From NCBI GenBank assembly GCA_033675265.1, contig JAUJYZ010000131.1:356291-420290 (forward strand): DNA of 64,000 nucleotides, given 5' to 3'. The notes under the pieces were generated by a model. The model was not told the DNA's origin and did not search any database. It was given only the letters and a program-made list of their open reading frames with translations. Below are positions 31,388 through 42,816 of the stretch, in pieces; the first letter of the stretch is position 1; each line of letters opens with the position of its first letter. This DNA is from Actinostola sp. cb2023. Lineage: Eukaryota; Cnidaria; Anthozoa; Actiniaria; Actinostolidae. The position numbers and the translations under genes are program-made.

Positions 31388-31892
31388 TTTATTACACATT
31401 AAGCATTGAATCAGTGTGATAAAGCCGTAAATAAAATTGATATCCGGTGAAGTGATATCATATTAATCACTAGTGAACTAATATGATATCACTTCACGGG
31501 ATAGAATTGTCCAATCAAATTCTTCGTTAGAGATTACACTGACCAATCACAATCCCTCTTATATAATTTGTACATGACGCGAGCGCGTTTGGATTCCCGC
31601 CTTTTTCCATCGAGCTGAGGACGAAGTGAAGCGGCTTCAAGTTCGATATTTGTACCTATTTCAAACGATATTGATGGTTTTCTTGAAGAAAAACACGGCT
31701 TGGAAGACCAATGAAGACGTAAACTTATTCGGATCATTTTAAGCGATAAAGAAGAGCAGAACTTTGAAGTAGTTGATGGATATATCAAGGAAATGTTGCT
31801 TTCGGTGAGCAAACAATGACTTTTACTAGTGATTTTAATAAAGTTGCTTTAAACCTTTCAGTACTGTATATCAATGCTTAATGTGTAATAAA
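31388..31892. mobile_element. ~0.5-kb element with 22-bp TIRs
   Basis: The arms TTTATTACACATTAAGCATT (from 31388) and the reverse complement ending at 31892 are perfect over about 22 bp. Inside, an additional palindrome around 31440-31500 (GTGAAGTGATATCATATTA and its mirror) is visible. A possible coding exon (31610-31806) lies within. Confidence 0.6.
31610..31806 (+). CDS. possible coding exon of unknown family
   Basis: A plus-strand frame reads SNDIDGFLEEKHGLEDQ, an in-frame TGA, then RRKLIRIILSDKEEQNFEVV and DGYIKEMLLS. It ends at a plausible donor (TCG|GTGAGC). The charged helical composition suggests real coding origin, but I do not recognise the family and the stop suggests decay. Confidence 0.3.
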
Positions 31893-31901
31893 CAAATTAG
31901 G

Positions 31902-32032
31902 ACATGTTAAGATCATATTGTTTTTATTCACGAGATTTTAATGACAAATCACTCACTCGCTCGAAGACTCGCTCGTTCGTGATTTGTCATTAAAATCTCG
32001 TGAATAAAAACAATATCATGATCTTAACATGT
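31902..32032. repeat. 51-bp hairpin with 26-bp loop
   Basis: The arms 31902-31952 and 31979-32032 are reverse complements apart from a 3-base insertion in the right arm. Words such as TTTTTATTCACGAGATTTTA are present on both sides. The loop is a run of CTCGCTCG-like words. It lies immediately beside the element ending at 31892. Confidence 0.9.
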
Positions 32033-32195
32033 AATAATCTCTATATATCTTCTAAGCTATCAAAATCTATTATCGAAATAAACTAGCGTATTAATAAGAA
32101 CTGCACACGTTGTAATAAGTTTACATACACACAACGATCAATCGTTTTGAATATACTAAACTCAATATTATTGTTTTGCTTCAAGTTGTTAGATC

Positions 32196-32560
32196 TATTT
32201 GATGATAGAAGGGAAGTTTACGATGGCACCTTAATTTGGAACTGCAACATTGTTCCTGTACCATCAGCTGTTGATGTTAGGCCAAAGGCAAAGGCATCTC
32301 TACCCAGCGCAACTTGTACCATCAACCAAAAGCTGGCACTGTTAAACTTGAAAGTGCTTGCTAGCTAGAACTGCTTCGATAAACAGTCTATAAAAAAGGC
32401 CTAGTTAACTTCGACATTCATCGAGAGCAAATTGAAGACCCTGTAGAGGAGTTTATAGCTGAATCAGTAGAAGAGCGAGCATCTGAAGAGGAGGAAGAGG
32501 TTGACGTTCCCATTGATAATGATAGTCCAGACTCAGAGGCAGAGGAGACAGATGATTAAG
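32196..32560 (+). pseudogene. terminal exon of an unidentified acidic-tailed protein
   Basis: A plus-strand frame gives YDGTLIWNCNIVPVPSAVDV, SLPSATCTINQKLALLN and NCFDKQSIKK. After a one-base frame change near 32400 it continues LVNFDIHREQIEDPVEEF into a strongly acidic tail ending EAEETDD and a stop. An AATAAA signal follows within 15 bp. A TAG at about 32367 also interrupts it. The composition and the polyadenylation signal argue for a real 3' exon, but I cannot name the protein. Confidence 0.45.
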
Positions 32561-33150
32561 ACGAAATAAATGTTCACTGATTCAAAATTGTGGGAAGTCA
32601 TTGGGAAGAGCGATACCAAGAAACACTTTATCATCAAATTTGAATTTCTGCATAATGGAGAGTGGCACATCATGGGCTATTGTGGGGTAAAAAAATACCT
32701 AAGTTAAAAAAGAACTATGCACAATCAAACAATAGTTACAACTTTATAATATGATAAGGAAATGGGTACCACAAATCAGACAATTTCGATTTGCATCAGG
32801 CATCAATATTGTGAAAAAAGGAAGGTGGGATAAATATGACCTTCAGAATATATTGTCTCATAACTGCAAAAAACACTCTAGTATTTTGTAAATAAATAAA
32901 GTTTTTACTATCATTGTGTTATTTTTTTTCTTGAATTTATATACAGTCATGCATCTATATGTCTATTTCTGCACATTGAGAATACAGTATTTCACTCATT
33001 CAATAAGTACATAGTAAAGAGAAAAAAAATGGAAATTTCAAGAACTTCTTCCTGGATTTGGCAAAGCAGCTACAGCTCTGTGGATTCTCTGTTTCCGTGC
33101 TGGAAGGAAAACACGACCTGCCACAACAAGTGAGTCCTCACGTCTGTTAA

Positions 33151-33812
33151 GGTGGTTCCAGCATAATGAATGACCTGTTTGCCGTATTTTTTTAACTCGC
33201 TCGCTCCGCGTCAATATTGCTTGGATTTTATTATGCTTAACACAAATACTAATTCAACTATTCTGCTTTTGGAAGGTTTATTCAAAATTATCATTGTAAG
33301 CCGCGTTTGTGAATGCCAGCTGATATTCAAACGACACTATTTTCACTAAAACTGCTGCCAAACGGTTTTCCCTCGTACGATTTTTAAAAAACTTCGTTAA
33401 CGACCTTTTAAGGTCCATAGTGATGTTCTGACGAGGTAAGAAGAAAATTGTTCGAGCCGAAGTCACGTAACAACCGATAGGTCCAAATATTGACAACAAA
33501 AATATGAACTGGTGATTTCGGCTCGATCAATTTCCTTCTTACCTCGTCAGAATATTACTAGGGACCTTAAAAGGTCGTTCACGAAGTTTAAAAAAAATCG
33601 TACGAGGGAAAACCGTTTGGCAGCAGTTTTAGTGAAAATAGTGTCGTTTGAATATCAACGCGGCTTACAATGATAATGTTGAATAAACCGTCCAAAAGCA
33701 GAATGGTTGAATTAGTATTTGTGTTAAGCACAATAAAATCCAAGCAATATTGACGCGGAGCGAGCGAGTTAAAAAATACGGCAAACCGGTCATTCATTAT
33801 GCGGGAACCACC
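33151..33812. mobile_element. TTAA-flanked foldback element with ~300-bp TIRs
   Basis: The element begins TTAA|GGTGGTTCC at 33151 and ends GGAACCACC|TTAA at 33812. Its arms run inward for about 300 bp with scattered substitutions, so almost the whole 662-bp element is a palindrome. It has no coding capacity. The clean TTAA duplication ties it to TTAA-targeting transposons such as piggyBac, Kolobok or Sola3 types, or to the large elements further right. Confidence 0.9.
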
Positions 33813-34325
33813 TTAAGCCTTAGTCGATGCAATCTTAAAGGATGTGTAGATGCATCTTGATCTGGTGTTATGTCTGGGCCATCATCAAAGGACTGGTAAT
33901 CATCTTCCCTGTACCTCTCGTTCAGGGTCCAAAAGTAGAAAGGCAAATCTGGAGCCATTTGCTTACAGAATTCTCTAAAAGTAGAAAAGTCAATATGATG
34001 CAGGGGAGGTGAGGTGAGGTGAGCTTAGAACTCTGAAGCAGACAATACAAAACATAACTCCTATTTATCTTGTTGTACTATATATAGTATATTGTAGGAG
34101 TTTAAAGTGCCTATGCAGCCAAATTTTCGGATACAAAATAAACTCACTACTTGAAAGCTTTTGAGTTTTGTTATTGATTGTGAAAATTTCAGCAATTTTG
34201 AGTCACGGGAAGTATACTTTTTCGTCACTTGAATAACACCTGGTAGAGCTAAAATCGTCGGACATTTCCGCTCGGCCAAAACATGCCTCGTGACGTCATC
34301 AGTTGTGTAGCGAGTACTGAACAAT

Positions 34326-34598
34326 ATGGCGACCAGTGGAGTTCGAGATCGAAATGGAGAGTTTTGTGTTGCTGGAGGCCCGGCAAATGTTAACTGTACT
34401 AACAATAGTTTAGTACCAGGTATATCCATGCATATACGTTCCCTTCGGATGAAATTGTACGCCGAAAATAGACAAAATTTATTCAAAAACATCGGCCATC
34501 GTTCAAGGCCTTCAAGAACTTCTGTGTTGTGTTTGGTACACTTCGGTCTTCAGCCAACAGTGTTTTATCCGCCGCTTGGGTCTACTTGGAATCGATAG
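34326..34598 (+). pseudogene. THAP-type zinc finger, N-terminal exon
   Basis: Starting at ATGGCGACC, the frame reads GEFCVAGGPANVNCTNNS and GISMH, the start of a C2CH THAP finger. The continuation TFPSDEIVRRK, then KFIQKHRPSF, is in another frame with a TAG in place of the conserved Trp. The closing TSVLCLVHF (Cys..His pair) returns to the first frame. THAP domains bind DNA and occur at the N-terminus of P-element and Kolobok proteins. Two frame changes and a stop destroy it. A helical coiled-coil-like exon (34762-34861) follows. Confidence 0.7.
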
Positions 34599-34761
34599 TC
34601 AGCTGGATCGTTGGATGTCTCGTTGAGTAGGCGTTGATATAAGGTTTCTATTCCAACAATTGACACTGCAGTTATCGGCTACTGACCTGACGATTTCGAC
34701 CTGACTTCTCTCGTCGTGACAAGAGAAAGGTGAATAACTTACTCATCACACCAGTCGAATG

Positions 34762-34861
34762 ATTGCATGCATTGTGTAAAGAAAACTGAAATCATGCGAA
34801 GACTCCAAAATAACAACAGCTATTTGAGAAGAAAAGTACGCCAACTTAAAGAGGTGAAGTA
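34762..34861 (+). CDS. coiled-coil-like segment downstream of the THAP domain
   Basis: The frame ending at 34861 encodes VKKTEIMRRLQNNNSYLRRK followed by VRQLKEVK and a stop, a short basic heptad-like helix. Coiled coils commonly follow THAP domains, so this may be part of the same product, though the join is not defined. Confidence 0.35.
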
Positions 34862-35740
34862 ATGTAAGTATTATAAACGAATTAACAAGTTTTCACATGT
34901 TTATTTATTATCAATCCATCAATGTTGTTCTAGCTGGAACGGACCTTTACTGCGGTGCGCACTGCAGTCCCTACTCACTGACTTTTGTAAGCTATTAGTA
35001 CTATACTTTATCGATGACATAGATTGCGAACACCACGACAATCCAAGGTATCCAGTGAATTTTCAATCAATATTAAAATATTGATATGAACCATGCACAT
35101 ATACAAGAATAATTCGTGTTCTGTAACTTCCCAGTTCAACATGCAGAAGACTGGCCTTCATGTGTTAATGATATTTATGATATATTGTTGAACTAAGTTA
35201 TTAACTAACAGTGATAGAGTTGAGACAATAGTAGAACCATGGAATATTTGGAAAGTTAAGCACTAAATGGGTAATACATACCATGTATAATGTATATATA
35301 TATTCTATCTTCAGTGATAGACTATTTCTAAGCATTAATTAGCTGCTATGTCTGATATTTTCATGGGTTTATTGTATGTACTCCAATTAGTTTTTGCTAC
35401 GAATGACATTGAGGTATCTTTTCTCTAGATTATGTACTTGGTGACATCAGGAACTGATACAGTTCAGCTTATCTGTAGATGCTTGCAATGAAAAACTTTT
35501 AAAAGAAGTATGTTGCCATGGTACCCAAGCCATTGAACATGCTGAGCCGCAAACAACAACAAAATCAATCAAGCGCACATTTATTTCCACAAGGTACATG
35601 AAACAAGAATTAATATACCACTAATATAACATGCTAATACTACACAGTAGAGAGCAAACACTAAAACCGTGAAACAGTGCTAACTTTAATTAGCAGTTTA
35701 ATTAAGAATGTTATTTATTATTATTATTATATTTATAATT

Positions 35741-35884
35741 AGTGATTGTAATAAACCTGTGAAATAAAAATTCGATATTAGTGTGTAATAGTCAAATAGT
35801 CATAAAAGAAAACAATGGAAATAAAGTCTACTAGTGTCTATTAATTAGTCTACTTTACTATTTCACAGGTTTATTGCAATCACT
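35741..35884. repeat. 144-bp inverted-repeat element
   Basis: AGTGATTGTAATAAACCTGT...GAAATA at 35741-35766 is mirrored at 35859-35884 with one mismatch. It sits inside the Kolobok-like element in AT-rich DNA. Confidence 0.7.
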
Positions 35885-36324
35885 CTAGTTAGTAATGCCC
35901 ACTAGTAATAATCACTATTTTAAAATATATGAATCCCACCCATTTTATCAAAACATTATAAAGTAATAATTGATAATACTACATTTATTAAGAACCAAAA
36001 TACCTTTAATAATAATAAGTAACAAGCTCCTTCTCTTTGACGTATTGTGTTTAATAAATTATTGATTGATTGAAATAGGTTATTACAACATTTAAAATTG
36101 AATTATGTACATTTTTTAATGTTTTTTTATTAAAATAAGGTGAATACATGTCAATATGTTTGGGCTATAATTACACAATTATAACTAGCATAGTTTACAA
36201 AATTCTGATGTCATATGTGTACATAACATTGTTATTCAATGACATGTTACAAAAATACTCTAAATGATACATGTACCATGTATAACAATAATTTAATTAT
36301 CATTTCAGTTCATATGCAAGATAA

Positions 36325-36478
36325 GAGAAGGAAACTCCTCCTGTTGCAAAGAAAAAGGCACCTTGCTGTAAAACCTGTCAGAAGTCTGTCAGAAGTCAAC
36401 GAAGGGCCATTCTAAATCATCTTGCCAATCGTTGCAAAATAATTAGCTTCAGAAATAAAAATAATATATATCCCTAGT
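36325..36478 (+). CDS. BED-like zinc finger segment
   Basis: A plus-strand frame reads CCKTCQKSVRSQRRAILNHL followed by ANRCK, giving C-X2-C...H-X4-C spacing similar to BED or related Cys2-His-Cys fingers. An upstream acceptor-like TTTCAG is present at 36307. It lies inside the Kolobok-like element and could be a second DNA-binding module. Recognition is tentative. Confidence 0.35.
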
Positions 36479-36839
36479 TATCTCTTTCTGTGGTGGGTGT
36501 GTTATTTTTGTCCTAATATACAGGCTGGACAAGCTACCTGGTCTTGCATTGTCCCATCACAAATGGCCACATATCCACCTGATTAGCCACCTCTTTGCAG
36601 TTGCTCTGAGTATATATAATATATATAACAACTTTATTGAATAAATAATACAATACGTAATATTTTTCAAAAGGGTTACAACAAAGAGGAACCTAATCCC
36701 CATATCAAAGTTACACCCCAATAAAATATATACTATACTATACAATATATAATATAGTAGTCTGTAATAATAGTAGTCTGTAATCAATGTAATAATTATA
36801 TCAGTTGAATGTTCCACTGTGGCGAGTAATCTATGGGAG

Positions 36840-37590
36840 AACAATAAAATAAACTTACTGATTTTCTGATCGACCTGGTGTACCATGTGTATGGCGATAT
36901 TAATGTCTCCCTTGTTTGTCACAAGAGGGGGAAATTCGGGGTAATGTGCTTGAGTACTATATACAGTGGTGTTAATTGTCATGGCTGCAAAGTCTGGGTG
37001 TTTTGTGATACATAAATTGTATCAGATGCCATATTTATTATATTTTAGAGGTTATCTTATAAATGTTATACTAGATGTTATGTTAGATATTATATAGCCA
37101 TTTATACTGGTTTTGAATATTATTAGACTTTGTCAAGTGCTGCACTAGTGGCATTCAGATTCACGAAGGAGGACTACGAAACTACTTCTAAACAGCAAAT
37201 CTTACTCCACTATGCATGCTCTATAAGTAAAAAGCACGGATAACGATAAATATTATACTTACCATATCTGAACTAGGATCTGTTCCATTGTATCTCCTTT
37301 TCAAAGGCGACAGGCCATCTTCATCCTTTTCATCACTCCACTACTCGTCGTCTGCGAGTGGGTCATCTATAAGCTTATAACTTACGGTAGAAAACCGCTT
37401 TCTACCTGATTTTCTTCGGAAACTGATCCAGACTCTCTATCTTCCTCTGATGAGTGTTAATCACTTTCAGACACTGTTGCTTTTTTTTAAACAAAAAGGT
37501 TATAAAACAAGAGATATTAACGTCAAAACCCCGGTCAAAACAAGTACACTTCGGTTCACTCGAGCAATCATACACAACTGATGACATCAC
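36840..37590 (-). CDS. minus-strand exons of a second gene in the Kolobok-like element
   Basis: Starting near the right TIR, an acidic Ser/Glu-rich segment (HSSEEDRESGSVSEEN; later EKDEDGLSPLKRRYNGTDPS) ends at a good donor (GATATG|GTAAGTATA at 37260). A further exon around 36990-36847 encodes HYPEFPPLVTNKGDINIAIH and MVHQVDQKI before A|GTAAGTTT. In-frame stops occur in the first part. The product is unrecognised; its position opposite the THAP gene suggests a converging gene pair. Confidence 0.35.
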
Positions 37591-38266
37591 TAGACACCAG
37601 GCTCCTGTCTTAAATTTTATCGTAAAATTTCGAACTTTGAGCGCTAAAAGATATACGTTTTTTTGCGAATTGACAAATAATTTTTATTCCAAAGGAACAC
37701 CCATAAGCTATATTTTTAGTATATATAATAAAAAATCGACACTAATTTTCGCTGCATAGGCACTTTAAAGTGTAATTACACAGGTGATTATAGAAAATCA
37801 GGAATGCTGATTGGTTGAGAACTTCAGATTATTTATCAATATTTTTCGACTTGCAGTTGTGAAATGCTTATAATTATTTTTATTATTTTCAAATAATTAC
37901 CTGTGTAATGATACTCAAATAATTATTATTCGCCTCAAGGCTCAGTGAATATTGCTGAATGATAACCTCTACTTTGTCTACTCAAGTAATTGTTAAATAA
38001 CATACTTTACAAAAAGACAATAAACATGACATCTTTAGTTCTGGGATGTTCATCATAGCCAAGCAGTAAAGTGTAAAGCATGAACTTTCTTTGAAATCTG
38101 TTAAAGAAATAAAAATGATATAAAGAAAATAAGAATGATACATCAATGAAAATTGAAATAAAAATGATAATATAAAATAAATACAATTCAAACTGAGGGA
38201 ATAGTGTCAGGGTATTTATGTACAAGATTTTGAACAACCATTCATTACCAGCAATCACAACATATA

Positions 38267-38546
38267 CAGTCATTTGCAAAAATTCTGGCCGCCACGATAT
38301 ATCAATATATCAATATATCGGGTGCATTATGGGTAATTAAATAATACTATTTTGAGTTTCCTAACTTATTAAATGAAGCAAAATACAAACGTAAGACCAA
38401 AATAAACATCATACTAATTATTTCTACCAACTTTGCTGGCGTTAACTTGCTTTAAAGGGAATTTTCGATTATTTAATTACCCATAATGCACCCGATATAT
38501 TGATATATTGATATATCGTGGTGGCCAGAATTTTTGCAAATGACTG
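38267..38546. mobile_element. Tc1/mariner-type MITE
   Basis: This 280-bp element has TA on both sides (38265-38266 and 38547-38548) and ~75-bp near-perfect TIRs starting CAGTCATTTGCAAAAATTC. Inside each arm is a run of ATATATCAATATATCAATAT-type repeats. There is no coding capacity. CAGT ends plus a TA duplication indicate the Tc1/mariner group. Confidence 0.9.
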
Positions 38547-38745
38547 TACATTTGTAAAGGTAGTTTATCCCATTGTTACATGAATGTAAAGGACTGTGAA
38601 TTAACTGAAAAATGCGATATACCACTCATCAGATGAAAACTGACTTATTTTAAAAGAGGCAGTACACGTAAGAACCAACCACTGAAATTTCTCAAAGAAA
38701 CGGTAACAACCTGTGCCGGGTCTGATTTATTTCCTGTTCGTTCCC

Positions 38746-40311
38746 CTATGTTGAATCTTTGATTAAATAATCTTTAACGTTTGGTCCAAACCGCGCCGTT
38801 CCCCCTCTCGTTTTATGAAAAGCCCATCCAATTCTCATGTCACATAAAGCGTTGATCTGATCTTCTTTAGAATGTGGGCCAGGCGCTGTAGAACTAGTAC
38901 TAGCATCGTCAGTGCTCATGTCCACAGTCTGAAATTTTGCTGCCCACTCTCTCCTGAGCTTATCGAAGACCATATCTTTTACTGGCTTTTCGTTGTCACG
39001 GTCGTGATCTCCAACATCTAAATGACTTTCAAGCTCACTAAATGATTCAAACGCCATTTGACAGCCGGGCTCAGAGCCGTAGAAAAGACCTTCATGCCGT
39101 GCGTCGTCCTTTCAATTTGTTTTATATACCCGTGTATCTTTGAATAGAAAAAATGGTTCATGAACGTCGAGACAGGGAGAAACTTGCTGCTTAGAAACTA
39201 GATCGTTGAACTGGATTAGTTTCCCGGGGCCAATTCCATACGCCCTCCATAGACTTGCTCCGTTTCCTTCAACCTTGAAGTTGTGATACCTGCTAAATGC
39301 TTCAATCTTGTTAACCTCTAGCGTTTGTTTGCTATCATCGATGGAACACACGCATGCAGAAGTACCACAAACTGGTCGTTGTGACAGAGCTGTGCGCATG
39401 TCATGTGCGTTGAGAACATCGTGCCCTTCACTGCAGTATCTACGGATAGCTGACTTCATTGGGCATAGAATTCTATCACAGACATCTTTGCCATACTGTG
39501 GCTCAGAAGTCATACTCTGTTACCTCGATTCCAATTGCTTGTCCGATGTCTTTAACTGACGCTATAAGGTAGTTGTTGTGGTAGCAACCTGCTTCATCAC
39601 TCCTTAACTGTAATTTGTTTATTTCTGGTTTTTCTGTCTTGATTGTCTTCAGAGTGTTCTCGATAATTGAAAGGACAGCAAACCAGTCCTTGTTGACAAG
39701 CGTCAAATAAATGGACATAGGTTGTTAATTCGAGTCGCTATCAACTGATATCACTGTAGACACATGCCAGCTAAGTCCTCGTTTTCCATACCAGTCTGTC
39801 TGATTGTTTTTCCCGGTATTTTATCTGTAAAAATTTCATCGCCAAGTCCATTACTATCAGTGCAGAGCTTGGATCTTTCTTTTTGAGGATGTCTTGCTTA
39901 GCTTGTTCTTGATTGATGGATCGTAGTGCTTTCCACAAGAAATGTCGGTCCGAGCATATAGCAGATCCTCTTGCTGTTCTTTGCTGTATGGTGTCCAGGA
40001 CGTTCCTTTTACTGCGTGTTCTATTTCGTGCAAAGTGTTCTTTAGGGCCTGACAGTTATCACAGTTGGTAGTGTGTTGATGAGTGCAGTCCTGATGAAAA
40101 TTGGGATCGTTCTCATCGCTAAGCGCAAACATGCGGCAGTGGTCAGCACATGTAGAATCAGCAGGTAATCTGTTTTCAAGCGTCGACTGTTATTGCAACA
40201 CCAGTCCTTGTTCATTCCTCCTCTCTCGATAATTTATATTATTGTTTCTAACGTTTGAAAACCTGCAGCTCCGTCAGCAGCTGTGTTGTCAAGGCCTTGT
40301 AGAGATGTGCG
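38746..40311 (-). pseudogene. large D-D-D transposase-like gene, copy 1 (decayed)
   Basis: Minus-strand pieces follow the order of copies 2 and 3: SLQGLDNTAADGAAG (40311-40260); CADHCRMFALSDENDPNFHQ with the C/H cluster CTHQH...CDNC; a VMDLAMKF segment (first Asp) near 39855; RSDEAGCYHN (second Asp) near 39600; GKDVCDRILCPMKSAIRRYC near 39480; and a C2H2-like region whose first Cys reads Tyr. It is cut off at KDYLIKDST, before the SAP-like tail. At least five frame changes are needed, and exons 1-3 are absent. No TIRs flank it. Upstream it is fused to a DIRS-like fragment. Confidence 0.75.
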
Positions 40312-40770
40312 CGGAGTGAAGTGCGGTAAAAGAGTTCCTTCACGCGACAACCGCGCGTTGGAATCTAATGCCATCAGATCAATGGTATGACCAGATACAC
40401 CACCAAACGTACGTTCCACTAATGCCCATATCCTTGGGGAAAGCGTAGCATCTAACGAAGAAAGACGTCTTGACGGACCATCAGCTTCATTATCACTTGA
40501 CGAGACATGGGACAAAACTAACTGCAGATTTCGTTCACTGACCACCCCATAGAGATCTTCTGTTGCCTCAACTGGGAAGTATGTCTACTTCCCTATCCAT
40601 TATTATGTCCACACGGCAAATCTCGTACACGGTCTGGATATGCTTTTAACGCATTCACTATTGCCAACATCACCTTCGTGGAAATATTCAAAGCCAATTG
40701 CTGCTTTGACCAATAGTCTCTGAAGGACGTCGTCCCTAAAGGAGAATGTAGAGGGAATGGAATGGAATGC
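40312..40770 (-). pseudogene. DIRS-like RNase H fragment
   Basis: The minus strand reads TSFRDYWSKQQLALNISTKV, AIVNALKAYPDRVRD and VDIIMDREVD. After a frame change it continues LSHVSSSDNEADGPSRRLSS, TFGGVSGHTIDLMALDSNA and LPHFTP. This is the end of a DIRS-type RT-RNase H protein. It stops within a codon of the LPHFTP motif and runs in frame into the copy-1 transposase sequence. The DIRS-like remnant at 23.6 kb ends at the equivalent LP.FSP motif. Confidence 0.7.
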
Positions 40771-41770
40771 AATGGAACTTTTATTTATCCACGGGAATTT
40801 TACAATTGTACAATTGATTTCCAAAATTACCATGCCATTAATAGTTAAAATAGTATCATTATTATATCTTACTTAAGCCTTAAAAAACTATAGATATAGA
40901 TATAATACACGTAAGTAATATTCCATAAATATTTGGTAAATAATTGTTTGAACGATAATACATATATGAATAGTAAATAATATAATTGTGCAATATAAAA
41001 CATTTGTGTTGAAAGATCAGAAATATATATATACATAAGCTGATTTTTTAAAAAATTTAGTTACATGTAGGAGTTGTTGAGATCGAGTGTTTACTGATAG
41101 CACTCTTGAAGGAACCAAGAGATGTACTTTCTTTTACATTATTTGGAGGAGAGTTCCACAATATTGGACCCCGATAATTGAAACTTCTTTTCAGATATTC
41201 AGATCTGGGGAGTGAGAGAGACACATTTTTTGATGAATTTCTTAGGTTAAAGCTGCCATCAACAGCTTCGATCTCTTCTGTGAGGTACTTAGGGGTTTTG
41301 TTATTAATTATTTTATATATGATGGTTGAAGTGTGTAGATCTCTTCTCTTCCACAGGGGATCCCAATTTAGTTCCTTTAATAAGATAGCAGATCTAAGTT
41401 CCCAATTTGCATGGGTTATAATTCGTGCAGCTCTGTTTTGCAATCTTTGTAATCTTTGAGTTTGACCTTTATTGAGCCCGGCCCAGACAGAGTCACAATA
41501 GTCGATCATTGGGAGTATTGGTGATTTATAGATAGATATTAAAATATCCTTTGGAACATATGATCTAATCATTTTTAAACCACCAAGGGCAGAAGATATT
41601 TTTTTTGCCAAATGATCAACCTGGCTATTCCAGGACAGGTTTTCATCAATGCAAATTCCAAGAGTTTTGCTGGCCTTTACATTGCACAGAGAATCATCAC
41701 CTAATCTTATGTTAAGGGGTAAATAAGTTGTGATGTTCTATATTTGGTACAGAGCAGTATATATTCGGTC
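40750..41770 (-). pseudogene. CR1/L2-like LINE, 3' part (RT end and tail)
   Basis: The minus strand encodes the RT thumb and C-terminus: ASKTLGICIDENLSWNSQVD, KKISSALGGLKMIRSYVPKD, YCDSVWAGLNKGQTQRLQRL, QNRAARIITHANW and NYRGPILWNSPPNNVK, ending in a stop at 41057. A 3' UTR follows to a short ATTCC/CATTC tandem tail near 40745-40765, as in CR1/L2-type elements. The sequence breaks at 41770 where the long-TIR element begins, and its upstream continuation is found at 48956-49077. Confidence 0.85.
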
Positions 41771-41774
41771 TTAA

Positions 41775-42679
41775 GAGGCTGTCTCTGTAAGAACGGACCG
41801 GTCGTCTCCGTTTCAAAATTCGATTTCCTTTATTTTTTGCTCAATGATACAACTTTGTTCCAATTTAATGACATGGGCATTCGTTTTTAAAAATATTTAA
41901 AATTGACGAATTTACAAGCGATCAAAGATCCCACCCAGTCTCGCCGTTTCGCGCCCTAATTTTCAGTGTTTTTTCAATAAGATTCGAGGGCCCACCATTT
42001 CGCGATTTTCCTTTGAATTGGAATTTCATTAATTATTTGGTGAAGCACATTACTAGTGGTGTTTACACACGAAATATCACAATTGTTGAATTCTTTACTT
42101 ACGAGTAAAACGGCTTCAAAGATAACATAGTCACGTGGTTTTGAGAATGGGGCAAAAGTAGTGTTCATTTAAAAGTCGAGTTCTCATTTTGCGGAAGATT
42201 TTCGATGTAAATAACTACCTAAATGCAAGTTCCTAACATGTTTCTAAGCTCTGAGTAAAAAACATCGTGTGGGTTTGCGATTTTTCGTGTCCCTACGAGC
42301 CGTCAAACATTGTCAATTTCGTAATTATGTTTTGGCGCTTTGTCTGTGTTGAAGATTACGGCGAATGACGAAAAGTCCTAATTTGAATCTCTCAATGAAC
42401 CACAGTTCCATTATAGTATTCTAGTATATCTATTGGAAGTATTGGAAGTCGTAAACTCGAAACGTGTTTCAAGTTTTATGTTTTTATGTCTGAAAGTATT
42501 AAAGGTATTTCTCTAATATTTGCATATAATAAATTCACAGCGTCAGCTAATGAGCTTAATCTTTTTCGATTTCATAAGTAACGAAACGCTTATGCCTTAA
42601 ACAGGTGTTCAAATGAGGTAAATGTACTGCCCTAAATATTAAAGTATTACTGAAAATTGCAATTCTATGATGACATGAT
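41775..42679 (+). repeat. left terminal inverted repeat of copy 2
   Basis: About 905 bp matches 48052-48955 in reverse complement. Both arms contain the same 64-codon open frame (41974-42168 minus; 48564-48758 plus), differing at two residues; I regard it as a by-product of arm identity. Confidence 0.9.
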
Positions 42680-42816
42680 TTGCGTTCTTGTTAATGTGTT
42701 TAACTGGTTGAACTTCTATTTGCATATTTACTAGTATTGTAATTACGAATCACATGCTCTAGTCATGTTGCGATTGTACGTCGAGTTAAAAACAGAGCTT
42801 CGTTTATACTATAATT

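Larger units (their letters stand above)
34106..37764. mobile_element. Kolobok-like element with a broken THAP gene
   Basis: The ends AGTGCCTATGCAGC (34106) and GCTGCATAGGCACT (37764) are perfect inverted repeats, flanked by TTAA at 34102-34105 and 37765-37768. Similarity between arms extends inward about 200 bp and includes a CRE-like site in each arm (TGACGTCA left, TGATGTCA right). A THAP-type DNA-binding domain lies just inside the left end. TTAA duplication plus THAP is the combination described for Kolobok elements. No catalytic core is recognised, so it is probably internally deleted. Confidence 0.75.

Noticed and set aside
36557..36850. Long AT-rich minus-strand ORF extension
   Set aside because: Only the part before the donor near 36847 looks coding; the rest is Tyr/Ile-rich translation of AT repeats.
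41974..42168. Conserved 64-codon ORF present in both TIR arms of copy 2
   Set aside because: Conservation is explained by near-identity of the arms. It has no recognisable domain and lacks support from other elements.
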